Source: Nocardia asteroides (GTDB lineage Bacteria > Actinomycetota > Actinomycetes > Mycobacteriales > Mycobacteriaceae). From it: a stretch of 64,000 bases of DNA. How positions within the stretch are numbered: the stretch's first letter is position 1; the number at the start of each line of letters is the position of its first letter. Position numbers and translations under genes: made by a program. The stretch is from assembly GCA_019930625.1 (NCBI GenBank), contig CP082844.1:3224001-3288000 (forward strand), in the 5' to 3' direction. Below are positions 55,602 to 63,588 of the stretch, one piece after another. The notes below the pieces were generated by a model. The model saw only the letters and a list, made by a program, of their open reading frames with translations, was not told where the DNA came from and made no database searches.

Positions 55602-56039
55602 CTACCGACTCGGAGGCATCGACCCTTCCGTGCTCCGGATGATCTCGGCCAGTATCGACCGATCGATGTCGGACCCGCGCAGCGCGATGCTGGCGACGTT
55701 CGCATCCCGCATGGTGGCGAGCAATTCGAGTTCCCGGTCGATCGCGTTCGCGGCGGGTCCACTGGTCAGCAGGTAATCGGCGGCCACGCCGAAGCCGTGC
55801 GCCACCGCGGCCAGGATCTCGACATCGACTGACGCCGCGGCGTTCTCGTCGTCGAACGCGCCGTCGCGCAGACGGGTCAGGTAGTCGGCGGGCACCGTGC
55901 GGCCGAGGAATTCGCTGACCTGCGCGGCGACGGATTCGGTGCTGCGCTCCGGCGCGGATCGCGGATGCACCACGGCGAACAGCCGATTGATCTTGTGACT
56001 CAATGCCGGGGCCGTGCCGTGCGGTCCGTCGTCGATCAT
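55602..56039 (-). CDS. EspR-like helix-turn-helix regulator
   Basis: 145-residue DNA-binding protein resembling mycobacterial EspR/Lsr2-associated regulators: HKINRLFAVVHPRSAPERST at the N-terminus, YLTRLRDGAFDDE in the recognition region, and IDRELELLATMRDANVASIALRG as the C-terminal dimer helix. EspR acts as a nucleoid-associated regulator of ESX and cell-wall genes. The helix-turn-helix is slightly longer than in EspR. ATG 56039 has GAAGGGG upstream. It lies between the XRE and protease genes. Confidence 0.82.
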   Translation of the reverse strand: MIDDGPHGTAPALSHKINRLFAVVHPRSAPERSTESVAAQVSEFLGRTVPADYLTRLRDGAFDDENAAASVDVEILAAVAHGFGVAADYLLTSGPAANAIDRELELLATMRDANVASIALRGSDIDRSILAEIIRSTEGSMPPSR

Positions 56040-56049
56040 TCCTGCCCCT

Positions 56050-56751
56050 TCACTCACCGCTTCGTGGCGCTGTCGTCGCCACGTTGGCCGCCAGCCAGCG
56101 TGCGCGGAATCGGGCTTCGGTCGCTGCATCGATATCCTCCGATCGACCGGCCAGCCAGCGGCGGTACCGGCGTTCCTGTAGCTCGCCGGAATCGCTCACC
56201 TCCGCGGGAACCGCGAGCAGATGCGCGAAGGCCATTTCCACCAGCGGGTGCAATTGCCTGCCAGGTCCGCCGTTGCGTTCGAGCATGGCGGTCGCGTACC
56301 GCGCGGACAGTTTGGAGACCACCCGGTTGAGTTCCGCGATCGCGGAGACCACCTGCGGGTCGGCGGTGCGACCGTTCTCGACGGCATCGGTGAGCCGCCC
56401 CGATGCCGCGAGAAGGCCGGTGAGGTCGGAGATCTCGAACCGGATCGCGTCCGGCCCGGCCACCACCGAGTCACCCGCGCCGCGTTCGCCGTTCGCGGGT
56501 TCGTCGGCGGCGGGGACGCCTCCCGCATAGGTGCGTGCGGCGCTGCCCGGAAGCCATCGCAGCGGGGCGTCGAGTTTGTTCAGCGTCTGCATGCTGATCG
56601 TCGCCTCGCCGTCTTCGATCTTCCGGATGGTCGGCGCCGAAGGTCCCCCGAGGTCGCCGATCTGTAGCTGGGTGAGGCCGAGCTCGTCCCGGCGTTCTTT
56701 GATGATTCGCCCGAATCTCTTCTGCCGCGACAGCTCCGAAGGGCTATGCAT
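56050..56751 (-). CDS. XRE-family regulator with C-terminal helical domain
   Basis: 233-residue protein. The Cro/C1 helix-turn-helix occupies about 12-65: FGRIIKERRDELGLTQLQIG and APTIRKIEDGEATIS. An acidic linker and a helical C-terminal domain of about 130 residues follow, with FRARWLAANVA near the end; its function is unknown. ATG 56751 is chosen because the longer frame enters the AT-rich promoter. It is the first gene of the regulator-protease unit, 10 bp before the EspR-like gene. Confidence 0.85.
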   Translation of the reverse strand: MHSPSELSRQKRFGRIIKERRDELGLTQLQIGDLGGPSAPTIRKIEDGEATISMQTLNKLDAPLRWLPGSAARTYAGGVPAADEPANGERGAGDSVVAGPDAIRFEISDLTGLLAASGRLTDAVENGRTADPQVVSAIAELNRVVSKLSARYATAMLERNGGPGRQLHPLVEMAFAHLLAVPAEVSDSGELQERRYRRWLAGRSEDIDAATEARFRARWLAANVATTAPRSGE

Positions 56752-57058
56752 AGTGGGTTCATGGTAAGTCGCTGATAGCTCGGAGGCAAATGAATAGAAA
56801 CTATTTGAAAACTGCGTCGAAAGTTTGTTACCGTTCTTTGCGTCGGATGGCAGCGGAGTCATGCGGTGGTTCCGGAGCGCGCAGGGGCGTCCGCCGGGAC
56901 GGGCGTCTCCGGTCTGCCGCGCAACGGCGCGTGGCAGACCGGATCAGCGGCGGTGGAGGGGATCGTCGCTGGTCGGGTTCACCGTCGGCGAAGGGGGTCG
57001 ACGGTGAACCTTACTTTGCAGTAAGTTTGGTGGTCCGAAGCTTTCGAAAGGAAATCGC
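56752..57058. other. 307-bp divergent spacer
   Basis: The part next to the XRE gene (56755-56850) is unusually AT-rich for this DNA and contains an AAACT/AGTTT dyad, likely the XRE promoter and operator. The other end carries the TTAC-N6-GTAAGTT motif before the thiolase. Confidence 0.5.
57011..57027 (+). promoter_or_regulatory. Shared fatty-acid operator motif, thiolase promoter
   Basis: TTACTTTGCAGTAAGTT fits TTAC-N6-GTARGTT and contains the dyad CTTACT-TTGC-AGTAAG. It lies 32 bp before the thiolase ATG. Confidence 0.55.
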
Positions 57059-58351
57059 ATGGCCACCAGAGCTGCTCGCCGTGCTGTGATCGTGTCCGGT
57101 GCCCGAACGCCGTTCCTGCGAGCGTTCACCGGATACACCACCATGGACTCCATCGCGCTGGCCGACGCCGCGGTGCGCGGCTTGCTGGAGCGTACGGGGC
57201 TGCCCGGCGCGCAAGTGGAGGCGATCGTGTGGGGCGGCGTCATCCTGCCGAGCGCGGCGCCCAACATCGCGCGGGAGATCGCGCTGGACCTGCGGTTGGA
57301 CCCGGGCTGTGAGGGCTACACGGTGACCAGGGCCTGCGCCTCGGGTCTGCAGGCTGTCACCTCGGCCGCGGCCGCCATCGAGCGGGGCGAATACGACGTC
57401 ATGATCGCGGGCGGCAGCGATTCCACTTCGAACGCCGAGGTGAAGCTGCCACAGAAGGTCGTGCACGCGGCAGCGCCGCTGGCACTGGGCAAGCCGAAGC
57501 CGAAGGACTACCTGTCCGCGGTCGCGCGCCTCGCGCCGTTCACCGACCTGCTGCCGAGCCGTCCCAGGATTGCCGAGCGCACCACCGGCGAGGTGATGGG
57601 GGAGTCGGCCGAGAAGATGGCGCGCATCCACGGCGTGAGCCGCGCCGATCAGGACGAGTTCGCCGCCCGCTCGCACCACCGCGCGGCGGCTGCCATCGAG
57701 TCGGGCCGATTCGACGACGAGGTGCTGCGAGTCCGCACGCCCGAAGAGGAGGACATCGCGCGCGACGGTCTGGTGCGCGCCGACACCAGCGTCGCGAAAC
57801 TAGCGGCTCTGAAACCGGTTTTCGCCGCCGACGGCAGCGTGACCGCAGGCAACGCCAGCCCGCTCACCGACGGGGCCGCCGCGGTGCTGCTGATGAGCGA
57901 GGAGAAAGCGCATGCTCTCGGCTACCGGCCCCTGGCGGCGTTCCGGTCGTGGAGCTACGTGAGCGTCGATCCGGCCGATCAAGTGCTGATCGGCCCCGCC
58001 ATCTCGATGCCGCGCGCGCTGGAGAAGGCCGGAATGTCGCTGGGCGACGCCGATCTCGTCGATATCCACGAGGCCTTCGCAGCCCAGACCTTGGCAGTGC
58101 TGACCGCGCTCGCCAGCGACGAGTGGGCCAAGACCCGGCTCGATCGCGACACCGCCGTCGGCGAAGTGGACGTCGACAAACTGAACGTGCACGGAGGCTC
58201 GATCTCGCTCGGTCACCCGTTCGGCGCCACCGGTGCGCGCATGGTGACCAGCATGGCCAACGAGCTGGCGCGCACGGGCAAGAGCACGGCGTTGCTGGGG
58301 ATCTGCGCCGCGGGCGGCATCGGCGCGTCGGCGGTGCTCGAACGCGTCTGA
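57059..58351 (+). CDS. Acetyl-CoA C-acyltransferase (thiolase, FadI/FadA type)
   Basis: 430-residue thiolase of fatty-acid beta-oxidation, splitting 3-ketoacyl-CoA. The nucleophile is C93 in TRACASGLQAV, the His is in GHPFGATGARM and the second Cys in GICAAGGIGAS; EAFAAQ is also conserved. It resembles FadI/FadA rather than the shorter biosynthetic thiolases. No hydratase/dehydrogenase partner is adjacent. ATG 57059 has GAAAGG upstream. Its promoter carries a motif shared with the desaturase genes. Confidence 0.94.
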   Translation: MATRAARRAVIVSGARTPFLRAFTGYTTMDSIALADAAVRGLLERTGLPGAQVEAIVWGGVILPSAAPNIAREIALDLRLDPGCEGYTVTRACASGLQAVTSAAAAIERGEYDVMIAGGSDSTSNAEVKLPQKVVHAAAPLALGKPKPKDYLSAVARLAPFTDLLPSRPRIAERTTGEVMGESAEKMARIHGVSRADQDEFAARSHHRAAAAIESGRFDDEVLRVRTPEEEDIARDGLVRADTSVAKLAALKPVFAADGSVTAGNASPLTDGAAAVLLMSEEKAHALGYRPLAAFRSWSYVSVDPADQVLIGPAISMPRALEKAGMSLGDADLVDIHEAFAAQTLAVLTALASDEWAKTRLDRDTAVGEVDVDKLNVHGGSISLGHPFGATGARMVTSMANELARTGKSTALLGICAAGGIGASAVLERV

Positions 58352-58359
58352 CGCGGTGC

Positions 58360-58397
58360 CCCGCCGACCGGCTCCGAGTTCCGCGTCGGTCGGCGGG
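58360..58397. terminator. Hairpin between thiolase and small gene
   Basis: CCCGCCGACCG and CGGTCGGCGGG flank a 16-base loop between two convergent genes. Confidence 0.7.
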
Positions 58398-58415
58398 TCG
58401 CTACCGGCGGCGGCC

Positions 58416-58586
58416 TCAGGCCTTGCCCGTGGCGCCCCGCCGCTTGCGTCCCTCGTCGGCGATCAGCCGAAGACAGGTCTGGTGCTTGGTCTCGCCGGGG
58501 ATGCCCTCCCGACGCAGGCGCAACATCGCCTGTGCCAGATCGATGCCCAGCTCGCTCGACAGCCGAACAGCATCGACATTGGCCAT
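58416..58586 (-). CDS. Small conserved-looking protein, 56 aa
   Basis: 56-residue unrecognised protein, MANVDAVRLSSELGIDLAQ at the start and RLIADEGRKRRGATGKA at the end. It is helical and basic. ATG 58586 has a perfect AGGAGGT 8 bases upstream, and codon use looks like the neighbours, which supports a real gene. A possible SigB/SigF-type promoter is at 58657-58682, so it may be a stress gene. Confidence 0.7.
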   Translation of the reverse strand: MANVDAVRLSSELGIDLAQAMLRLRREGIPGETKHQTCLRLIADEGRKRRGATGKA

Positions 58587-58656
58587 TGCACAAACCTCCT
58601 GGAACCGACGAACTAACGATCAAGCCCACTGCGTGCGAAGCAGTTTCGCCCTTGTC

Positions 58657-58682
58657 GTACCCGATCGGCATTCGATTGAACC
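58657..58682 (-). promoter_or_regulatory. Candidate SigF/SigB-type promoter
   Basis: On the minus strand GGTTC and GGGTAC are separated by 15 bases, close to the GGTTT-N15-17-GGGTA consensus of actinobacterial general-stress sigma factors. It would give a leader of about 65 bases for the 56-aa gene. Confidence 0.4.
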
Positions 58683-58731
58683 ATGAACGATCCACACATT
58701 TGGGTAACGATGCGCGGCCGGGCGAAGGAAT

Positions 58732-59367
58732 TCAGCCGCGATAGGTTTCGCGGTGCACCGCGTCGGTCAACGGTCTCCCGGCGCGCCAGCCGAAGCGCTC
58801 GAGGTCTGGGACGCGCTGGAATTCGTGCACCGGCCCGACGCACAGCCAAGCGACCGGGCGGACGCCCTCCGGGAGGTCGATCAGGTCGGCCAGGAACCCG
58901 GGATCGTAGAACGACACCCAGCCGACGCCGATGCCTTCGGCGGTGGCGGCCAGCCACAGGTTCTGGATGGCGAGAACCGCGGAATAGACGCCGGTTTCGG
59001 GCACCGTGGCCCGGCCCAGTACCTGCGGCCCGCCGCGATCGTGGTCGTAGCAGACCACGATTCCGGTGCCGCTCTCGAGAATGCCCTCGATCTTGATCGG
59101 CTCGAAGGTCGCGGCACGCTCGGCTGGCAGCGCGTCCCGGAACTCGACGCGTTTGCCTGCCACGTGGTCGGCGAACTTGCGCAGTGTCACCGGTTCGCGG
59201 ACCACCACGAAATCCCACGGCTGCGAATTCCCTACGCTGGGCGCCTGATGCGCGGCCGCCAGCAGCCGCCACAGTGTCGCATCGTCCACGAGTTCACCGG
59301 TGAACTCCGCGCGGACGTCGCGGCGGCGCCGGATGGCCTCGTAGACGCTCAGAACCTCAGCATGCAC
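58732..59367 (-). CDS. bluB: BluB, 5,6-dimethylbenzimidazole synthase
   Basis: About 211 residues, nitroreductase fold. BluB destroys reduced FMN to make the lower ligand of vitamin B12. RRRRDVRAEFTGELVDD, APSVGNSQPWDFVVV and GVGWVSFYDPGFLADLIDLP are BluB-specific, including the lid that hides FMN. The start is uncertain: GTG 59367 and TTG 59379 both lack a ribosome site. No other cobalamin gene is near. Confidence 0.9.
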   Translation of the reverse strand: MHAEVLSVYEAIRRRRDVRAEFTGELVDDATLWRLLAAAHQAPSVGNSQPWDFVVVREPVTLRKFADHVAGKRVEFRDALPAERAATFEPIKIEGILESGTGIVVCYDHDRGGPQVLGRATVPETGVYSAVLAIQNLWLAATAEGIGVGWVSFYDPGFLADLIDLPEGVRPVAWLCVGPVHEFQRVPDLERFGWRAGRPLTDAVHRETYRG

Positions 59368-59467
59368 CGCCCGAGTCAATCAAACCCGGCGAGTCCACCG
59401 CGCACGGCGTCGGCGTCCGCGTTCCGATGTCCGTCGGCCCGGATCGCGAGATCCGAGCCGACGAGAC

Positions 59468-60724
59468 TCAGCGGGCGGCGGAGGCGCTGCGCCGGGCGAG
59501 CCGCCGGCGTCCCTGGGCGAGCGCGGTGCGCAGACCGCGGCGCCGACCGGTCACCGGATCGATCGTGGCGGCGGTGCGGCCGCCGAACCTGCGTTCCGAC
59601 GCGGTTTCGGGAGCATCGTCGGGGGTGGCCCGCAGGTACTTGTTCGGCAGCGCCAGCTTGAGGATGGTGCGCCACGCCTTGAAGTACTGCACCGGCAGCG
59701 AACCGGTGGTGTAGGGCAGGTCGTACTTGTCGGCCAGCTCGCGCACTCGCACCGCGATATCGGCGTACCGGTTGCTGGGCAGATCGGGGAACAGATGATG
59801 TTCGATCTGGTGGCTCAGGTTGCCGGTCATGAAGTGCATGACCGGGCCGCCGGAGATGTTGGCGCTGCCCAGCATCTGGCGCAGGTACCACTGGCCCTTG
59901 GTCTCGCCGTCGATATCGTCCTTGGTGAATTTCTCCGCGCCGTCCGGGAAATGCCCGCAGAAGATCACCGCGTTGGACCAGACGTTGCGGACCGCGTTGG
60001 CGGCCAGGTTGGCCGTCAGCGTGGAGAAGAACGCGGGGCCGGTGAGCGCGGGGAAGACCACGTAGTCCTTCAGGACCTGCTTGCCCATCTTGGTGAGCGC
60101 CTCGCTGCGCTTGCGCTCGAACTCGGCCCGCTCAGGGGAGCCCGGCTTGTACCGGCCCGCCGCCAATTTGCCCAGCTCCAAGTGCTGGATGGCAACGCCG
60201 TACTCGAAGAACAGCTGCAACACCAGGTTGTAGACCGGGTTGCCCAGGTTGAACGGCTTCCAGCGCTGGTCGCGCGTCACCCGCAGCAGGCCGTAGCCGA
60301 TGTCGTCGTCCATGCCGAGCACGTTGGTGTACTTGTGGTGCAGGTAGTTGTGGGTGTGCTTCCAGTGCTTGGCCGCGCCGGTGTTGTCCCATTCCCATGA
60401 GCTGGAGTGGATTTCCGGATCGTTCATCCAGTCCCACTGCCCGTGCATGACGTTGTGCCCGATCTCCATGTTCTCGATGATCTTGGCCGTACCGAGCAGG
60501 GCGACGCCTGCCAGCCACGCGGCGCGCACCGGGCTGGCGAACAGCACCGCACGGCCGCTGATCTCGAGGACTCGCTGCAAGCGGATGACATTGCGGATGT
60601 ACTTCGCGTCGCGCTCGCCGCGCGAGGCCTCGATTTCTCGCCGGATCGCATCGAATTCCGCGCCGAGCGCTTCCACGTCGGCCTCGGTGAGGTGGGCGTA
60701 TTCCTTGACATCCGAGATCGCCAT
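59468..60724 (-). CDS. Acyl-CoA desaturase (DesA3-like)
   Basis: 418-residue membrane di-iron desaturase that introduces a double bond into fatty acyl chains. The histidine boxes are GHNVMHGQWD, HTHNYLHHK and LSHQIEHHLFP. In M. tuberculosis DesA3 (Rv3229c) makes oleate from stearate with reductase Rv3230c; the reductase homologue lies 1.6 kb upstream. The C-terminal tail is very basic (RRRGLRTALAQGRRRLARR). ATG 60724 is chosen; the TTAC-N6 motif lies 21-37 bp before it. Confidence 0.93.
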   Translation of the reverse strand: MAISDVKEYAHLTEADVEALGAEFDAIRREIEASRGERDAKYIRNVIRLQRVLEISGRAVLFASPVRAAWLAGVALLGTAKIIENMEIGHNVMHGQWDWMNDPEIHSSSWEWDNTGAAKHWKHTHNYLHHKYTNVLGMDDDIGYGLLRVTRDQRWKPFNLGNPVYNLVLQLFFEYGVAIQHLELGKLAAGRYKPGSPERAEFERKRSEALTKMGKQVLKDYVVFPALTGPAFFSTLTANLAANAVRNVWSNAVIFCGHFPDGAEKFTKDDIDGETKGQWYLRQMLGSANISGGPVMHFMTGNLSHQIEHHLFPDLPSNRYADIAVRVRELADKYDLPYTTGSLPVQYFKAWRTILKLALPNKYLRATPDDAPETASERRFGGRTAATIDPVTGRRRGLRTALAQGRRRLARRSASAAR

Positions 60725-60744
60725 ATGGGTTACCTTACCGTAAG

Positions 60745-60761
60745 TTACGAGAGCGTAGGTT
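60745..60761 (-). promoter_or_regulatory. Shared operator motif, desaturase promoter
   Basis: TTACGAGAGCGTAGGTT on the plus strand matches TTAC-N6-GTARGTT and continues ACG, as at 63537. A dyad CTTAC-C-GTAAG overlaps its left edge. Confidence 0.6.
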
Positions 60762-60857
60762 ACGAAGTTCACCGCGTGGCTGTGTCAAATACCCTATTGC
60801 GACTGGAGATGGGGGCTGGTAGTTTACCGTGCCTTTCGGCGGAAGCTGAAACGCCTG

Positions 60858-62261
60858 TCACGCATCGCCTTTCTCGCGCAGCGCCGCTTGTTCGTGCCGG
60901 GCTCGCTCCTGAAGCGCGACCTTGGCGCCCCGCAGCACCTCTCGCTCGTGTTCGGCCTTCTCCTTCAGCGCCGCCTTGGCCTCACGCAGCATCTCCTTCT
61001 CCTGTCGCGCCTTGTCCTGCAGCACGACCTTCGCCTCGTGCAGCGCCGAACGCAGGCCCCGCCGCTTGCCGGTCTCCGGATCGACGCGCAGCCAATGCGT
61101 GGACTCCGTGCCGAGCGTCGGCAGCGTGATACCGGCGAACTTGCGTTCCGACGAGGTCTCCGGCGCGTTGTCGGCGGTCGCCTTGAGGAACCGGTCCGGC
61201 AGTGCCAGCTTGTGGATGGTGCGGAAGGCGAGCAGATACTGCTTGGCCAGCGACCCGGTGGTGTAGGGCAGGTCGTACTTGTCGCACAGCTCGCGCACCC
61301 GCACCGCGATCTCCGGGTACCGGTTGCTCGGCAGATCGGGGAACAGATGATGCTCGATCTGGTAGCAGAGATTGCCGCTCATGAACGCCATGGCGGGCCC
61401 CGCCTTGAAGTTCGCGCTGCCGAGCATCTGGCGCAGGTACCACTCGCCACTGGTCTCGTTCTCGAGCTGCTCGACGGTGAACTTCTCCGCGCCGTCGGGG
61501 AAATGACCGCAGAAGATCACCGCGTACGCCCACAGATTGCGGACCAGATTCGCCGTCGCGTTCGCCTTCAAGGTCTGCTTGAACGCCGGACCGGTGAGCG
61601 CGGGATAGAACAGGAAGTCCTTGGCCACCTGACGGCGGATCTTGCGGCCGAACGCCACATTCGGCTCCGACATCAGCTGCCAGGGCGGGGTGCCCGCCAG
61701 CTCCTTCTCGATGCTCCAGTCGTGCAGGGCGATGCCCCACTCGAAGGTCGCGGCGAGCAGCAGGTTCGCCAGCGGTTGCACCAAATGGATCGGCCGCCAC
61801 GGCTCGTCGCGGGTCATACGGAGGATGCCGAAGCCGAGATCCTCGTCCTTGCCCAGGACATTGGTGTAGGTGTGGTGGGAATAGTTGTGCGCGCGGCGCC
61901 ACTGCGCGGAAGGGCCGGTCATGTCCCACTCCCACGATGTGGAGTGGATCTCCGGGTCGTTCATCCAGTCCCATTGCCCGTGGCTGACATTGTGCCCGAG
62001 CTCCATGTTCTCGATGATCTTGGCGACCGAGAGCAGCGCGGTGCCGGTCAACCAGGCCCAGCGGTTACGGCTGCCGAACAGCACGGCGCGGCCCGCTACT
62101 TCGAGGCCGCGTTGCGCCGCGATCGCGCGCCGGATGTACTTGGCATCACGCTCGCCACGGGACAGCTCCACCGAACGCCGGATGGAATCGAGTTCCTGCC
62201 CCAGCGTCTCGATATCGGTCGTGGTGAGGTGGGCAAACGCCTTGATGTCGGTGATGGCCAC
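60858..62261 (-). CDS. Acyl-CoA desaturase with C-terminal helical repeats
   Basis: 467-residue paralogue of the neighbouring desaturase. Histidine boxes are GHNVSHGQWD, HNYSHHTYTN and LCYQIEHHLFP; the last has Tyr where the sister enzyme has His, which removes one expected ligand. The C-terminal 65 residues form three charged repeats of about 18 residues (for example EAKAALKEKAEHEREVLR), likely a coiled coil. GTG 62261 is the start, 45 bp after the reductase gene, so the two form an operon. Confidence 0.92.
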   Translation of the reverse strand: MAITDIKAFAHLTTTDIETLGQELDSIRRSVELSRGERDAKYIRRAIAAQRGLEVAGRAVLFGSRNRWAWLTGTALLSVAKIIENMELGHNVSHGQWDWMNDPEIHSTSWEWDMTGPSAQWRRAHNYSHHTYTNVLGKDEDLGFGILRMTRDEPWRPIHLVQPLANLLLAATFEWGIALHDWSIEKELAGTPPWQLMSEPNVAFGRKIRRQVAKDFLFYPALTGPAFKQTLKANATANLVRNLWAYAVIFCGHFPDGAEKFTVEQLENETSGEWYLRQMLGSANFKAGPAMAFMSGNLCYQIEHHLFPDLPSNRYPEIAVRVRELCDKYDLPYTTGSLAKQYLLAFRTIHKLALPDRFLKATADNAPETSSERKFAGITLPTLGTESTHWLRVDPETGKRRGLRSALHEAKVVLQDKARQEKEMLREAKAALKEKAEHEREVLRGAKVALQERARHEQAALREKGDA

Positions 62262-62306
62262 CGGGGTCCTTTCCCTACTCGATTCACATCGAGGGTACCT
62301 GCCGGA

Positions 62307-63464
62307 CTACACGTCCAGGGTGCAGTCGCCCGCCGCTACCGAGATGCAGGTCTGCACTTTGTCGCCTTCCCGGTGCTCCTCGCCGTTGCGCAGATCGCGC
62401 ACGTGGCCGGAACTCAAGGTGACGACGCAGGTCTGGCAGATGCCCATCCGGCAGCCGAACGGCATCTGCACCCCGGCGGACTCGCCGGCTTCGAGCAGGC
62501 TGGTCGCACCGTCCGCCTCGACGGTGCGGCCGGTCTTGCCGAAGGTGACCGTGCCGCCCTCGCCGACCGCCGAGCGCTCGATCTCGAAACGTTCCACGTG
62601 CAGCCGGTCCGACAGGCCCGCCTCGCGCCAGTGGTTCTCGATCTCGTCGAGCATCGCGGCCGGTCCGCACGCCCAGGTGTCGCGTTCGCGCCAATCCGGG
62701 AACTCGGTGTCGAGATCGGCGAGAACGAACTTGCCCTGCTCGGCGGTGAGACGCAGGCGGGTGTCGAAGCCCGGGTTGCGCTCGTGCAGTTCGTGCAGCT
62801 CCGCACCGAACATCACGTCGTCGGCGGTGCGCGCCGAGTGCAGGTGCGCCACGTCCGTGAACGACTCGCGGCGGTCCATCGCGCGCAGCATGGACATCAC
62901 GGGTGTGATGCCGCTGCCCGCGGTGAGGAACAGCACCTTCTCCGGCGGCGGGTACGGCAACACGAACCCGCCCTGTGGCGCGGCGAGCCGGACGACGGTG
63001 CCGACCGGCACGCCGCCGACCAGGTGGCTGGACAGGAAGCCTTCGGGCATGGCCTTCACGGCGATGGAGATCAGCCGCTTCCCGCCGTGGCCGGGCACGG
63101 ACCAATCCGGCGGACAGGTCAGCGAGTACGAGCGCCAGTGCCAGCGTCCGTCGACCAGGAGGCCGATGCCGATGTACTGGCCGGGCAGGTATTTGAAGTC
63201 GAAACCCCACCCCGGCTGGATCACCAGCGTCGCGGCGTCGGCGGTCTCCTTGCGTACCTCCACGATGCGTCCGCGCAGCTCGCGGGCCGACCACAACGGG
63301 TTGGCCAGATGCAAGTAGTCGTCCGGCAGCAACGGCGTGGTCACTCGCGCCACGGCGCCGCGCAACACGTTCAACTTGCCGCCGCGCTCGGCGACGCTCG
63401 CGGCGGGCGCCTCCAGCCACGCACGGACGCCTCGCACGGAGAAGCTCCCTATTTTCGAACCCAT
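62307..63464 (-). CDS. Ferredoxin reductase for desaturase (Rv3230c-like)
   Basis: 385-residue electron-transfer protein. The FAD domain shows [20 protein letters not shown], the NADPH domain [17 protein letters not shown], and the C-terminal [2Fe-2S] domain C-x4-C-x2-C in [14 protein letters not shown] with a later Cys in VQTCISV. In mycobacteria the homologue Rv3230c reduces DesA3. Start ATG 63464. It precedes the second desaturase and carries the shared operator 73 bp upstream. Confidence 0.93.
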   Translation of the reverse strand: MGSKIGSFSVRGVRAWLEAPAASVAERGGKLNVLRGAVARVTTPLLPDDYLHLANPLWSARELRGRIVEVRKETADAATLVIQPGWGFDFKYLPGQYIGIGLLVDGRWHWRSYSLTCPPDWSVPGHGGKRLISIAVKAMPEGFLSSHLVGGVPVGTVVRLAAPQGGFVLPYPPPEKVLFLTAGSGITPVMSMLRAMDRRESFTDVAHLHSARTADDVMFGAELHELHERNPGFDTRLRLTAEQGKFVLADLDTEFPDWRERDTWACGPAAMLDEIENHWREAGLSDRLHVERFEIERSAVGEGGTVTFGKTGRTVEADGATSLLEAGESAGVQMPFGCRMGICQTCVVTLSSGHVRDLRNGEEHREGDKVQTCISVAAGDCTLDV

Positions 63465-63536
63465 CGCTGCCGTTGGTCTCCCTGTCGTCGGATGCGCAAG
63501 GCCGCCGTCTCCCCGATCGGATGCCTCGCCGCAAGG

Positions 63537-63553
63537 TTACGGCATCGTAGGTT
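63537..63553 (-). promoter_or_regulatory. Shared operator motif, reductase promoter
   Basis: TTACGGCATCGTAGGTT on the plus strand, extending to ATG at its right, matches the desaturase site at 60745 at nearly every position outside the spacer. Confidence 0.6.
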
Positions 63554-63588
63554 ATGGCGGGGGAGGAGTCCGCGCACGGCGGCGCGGG

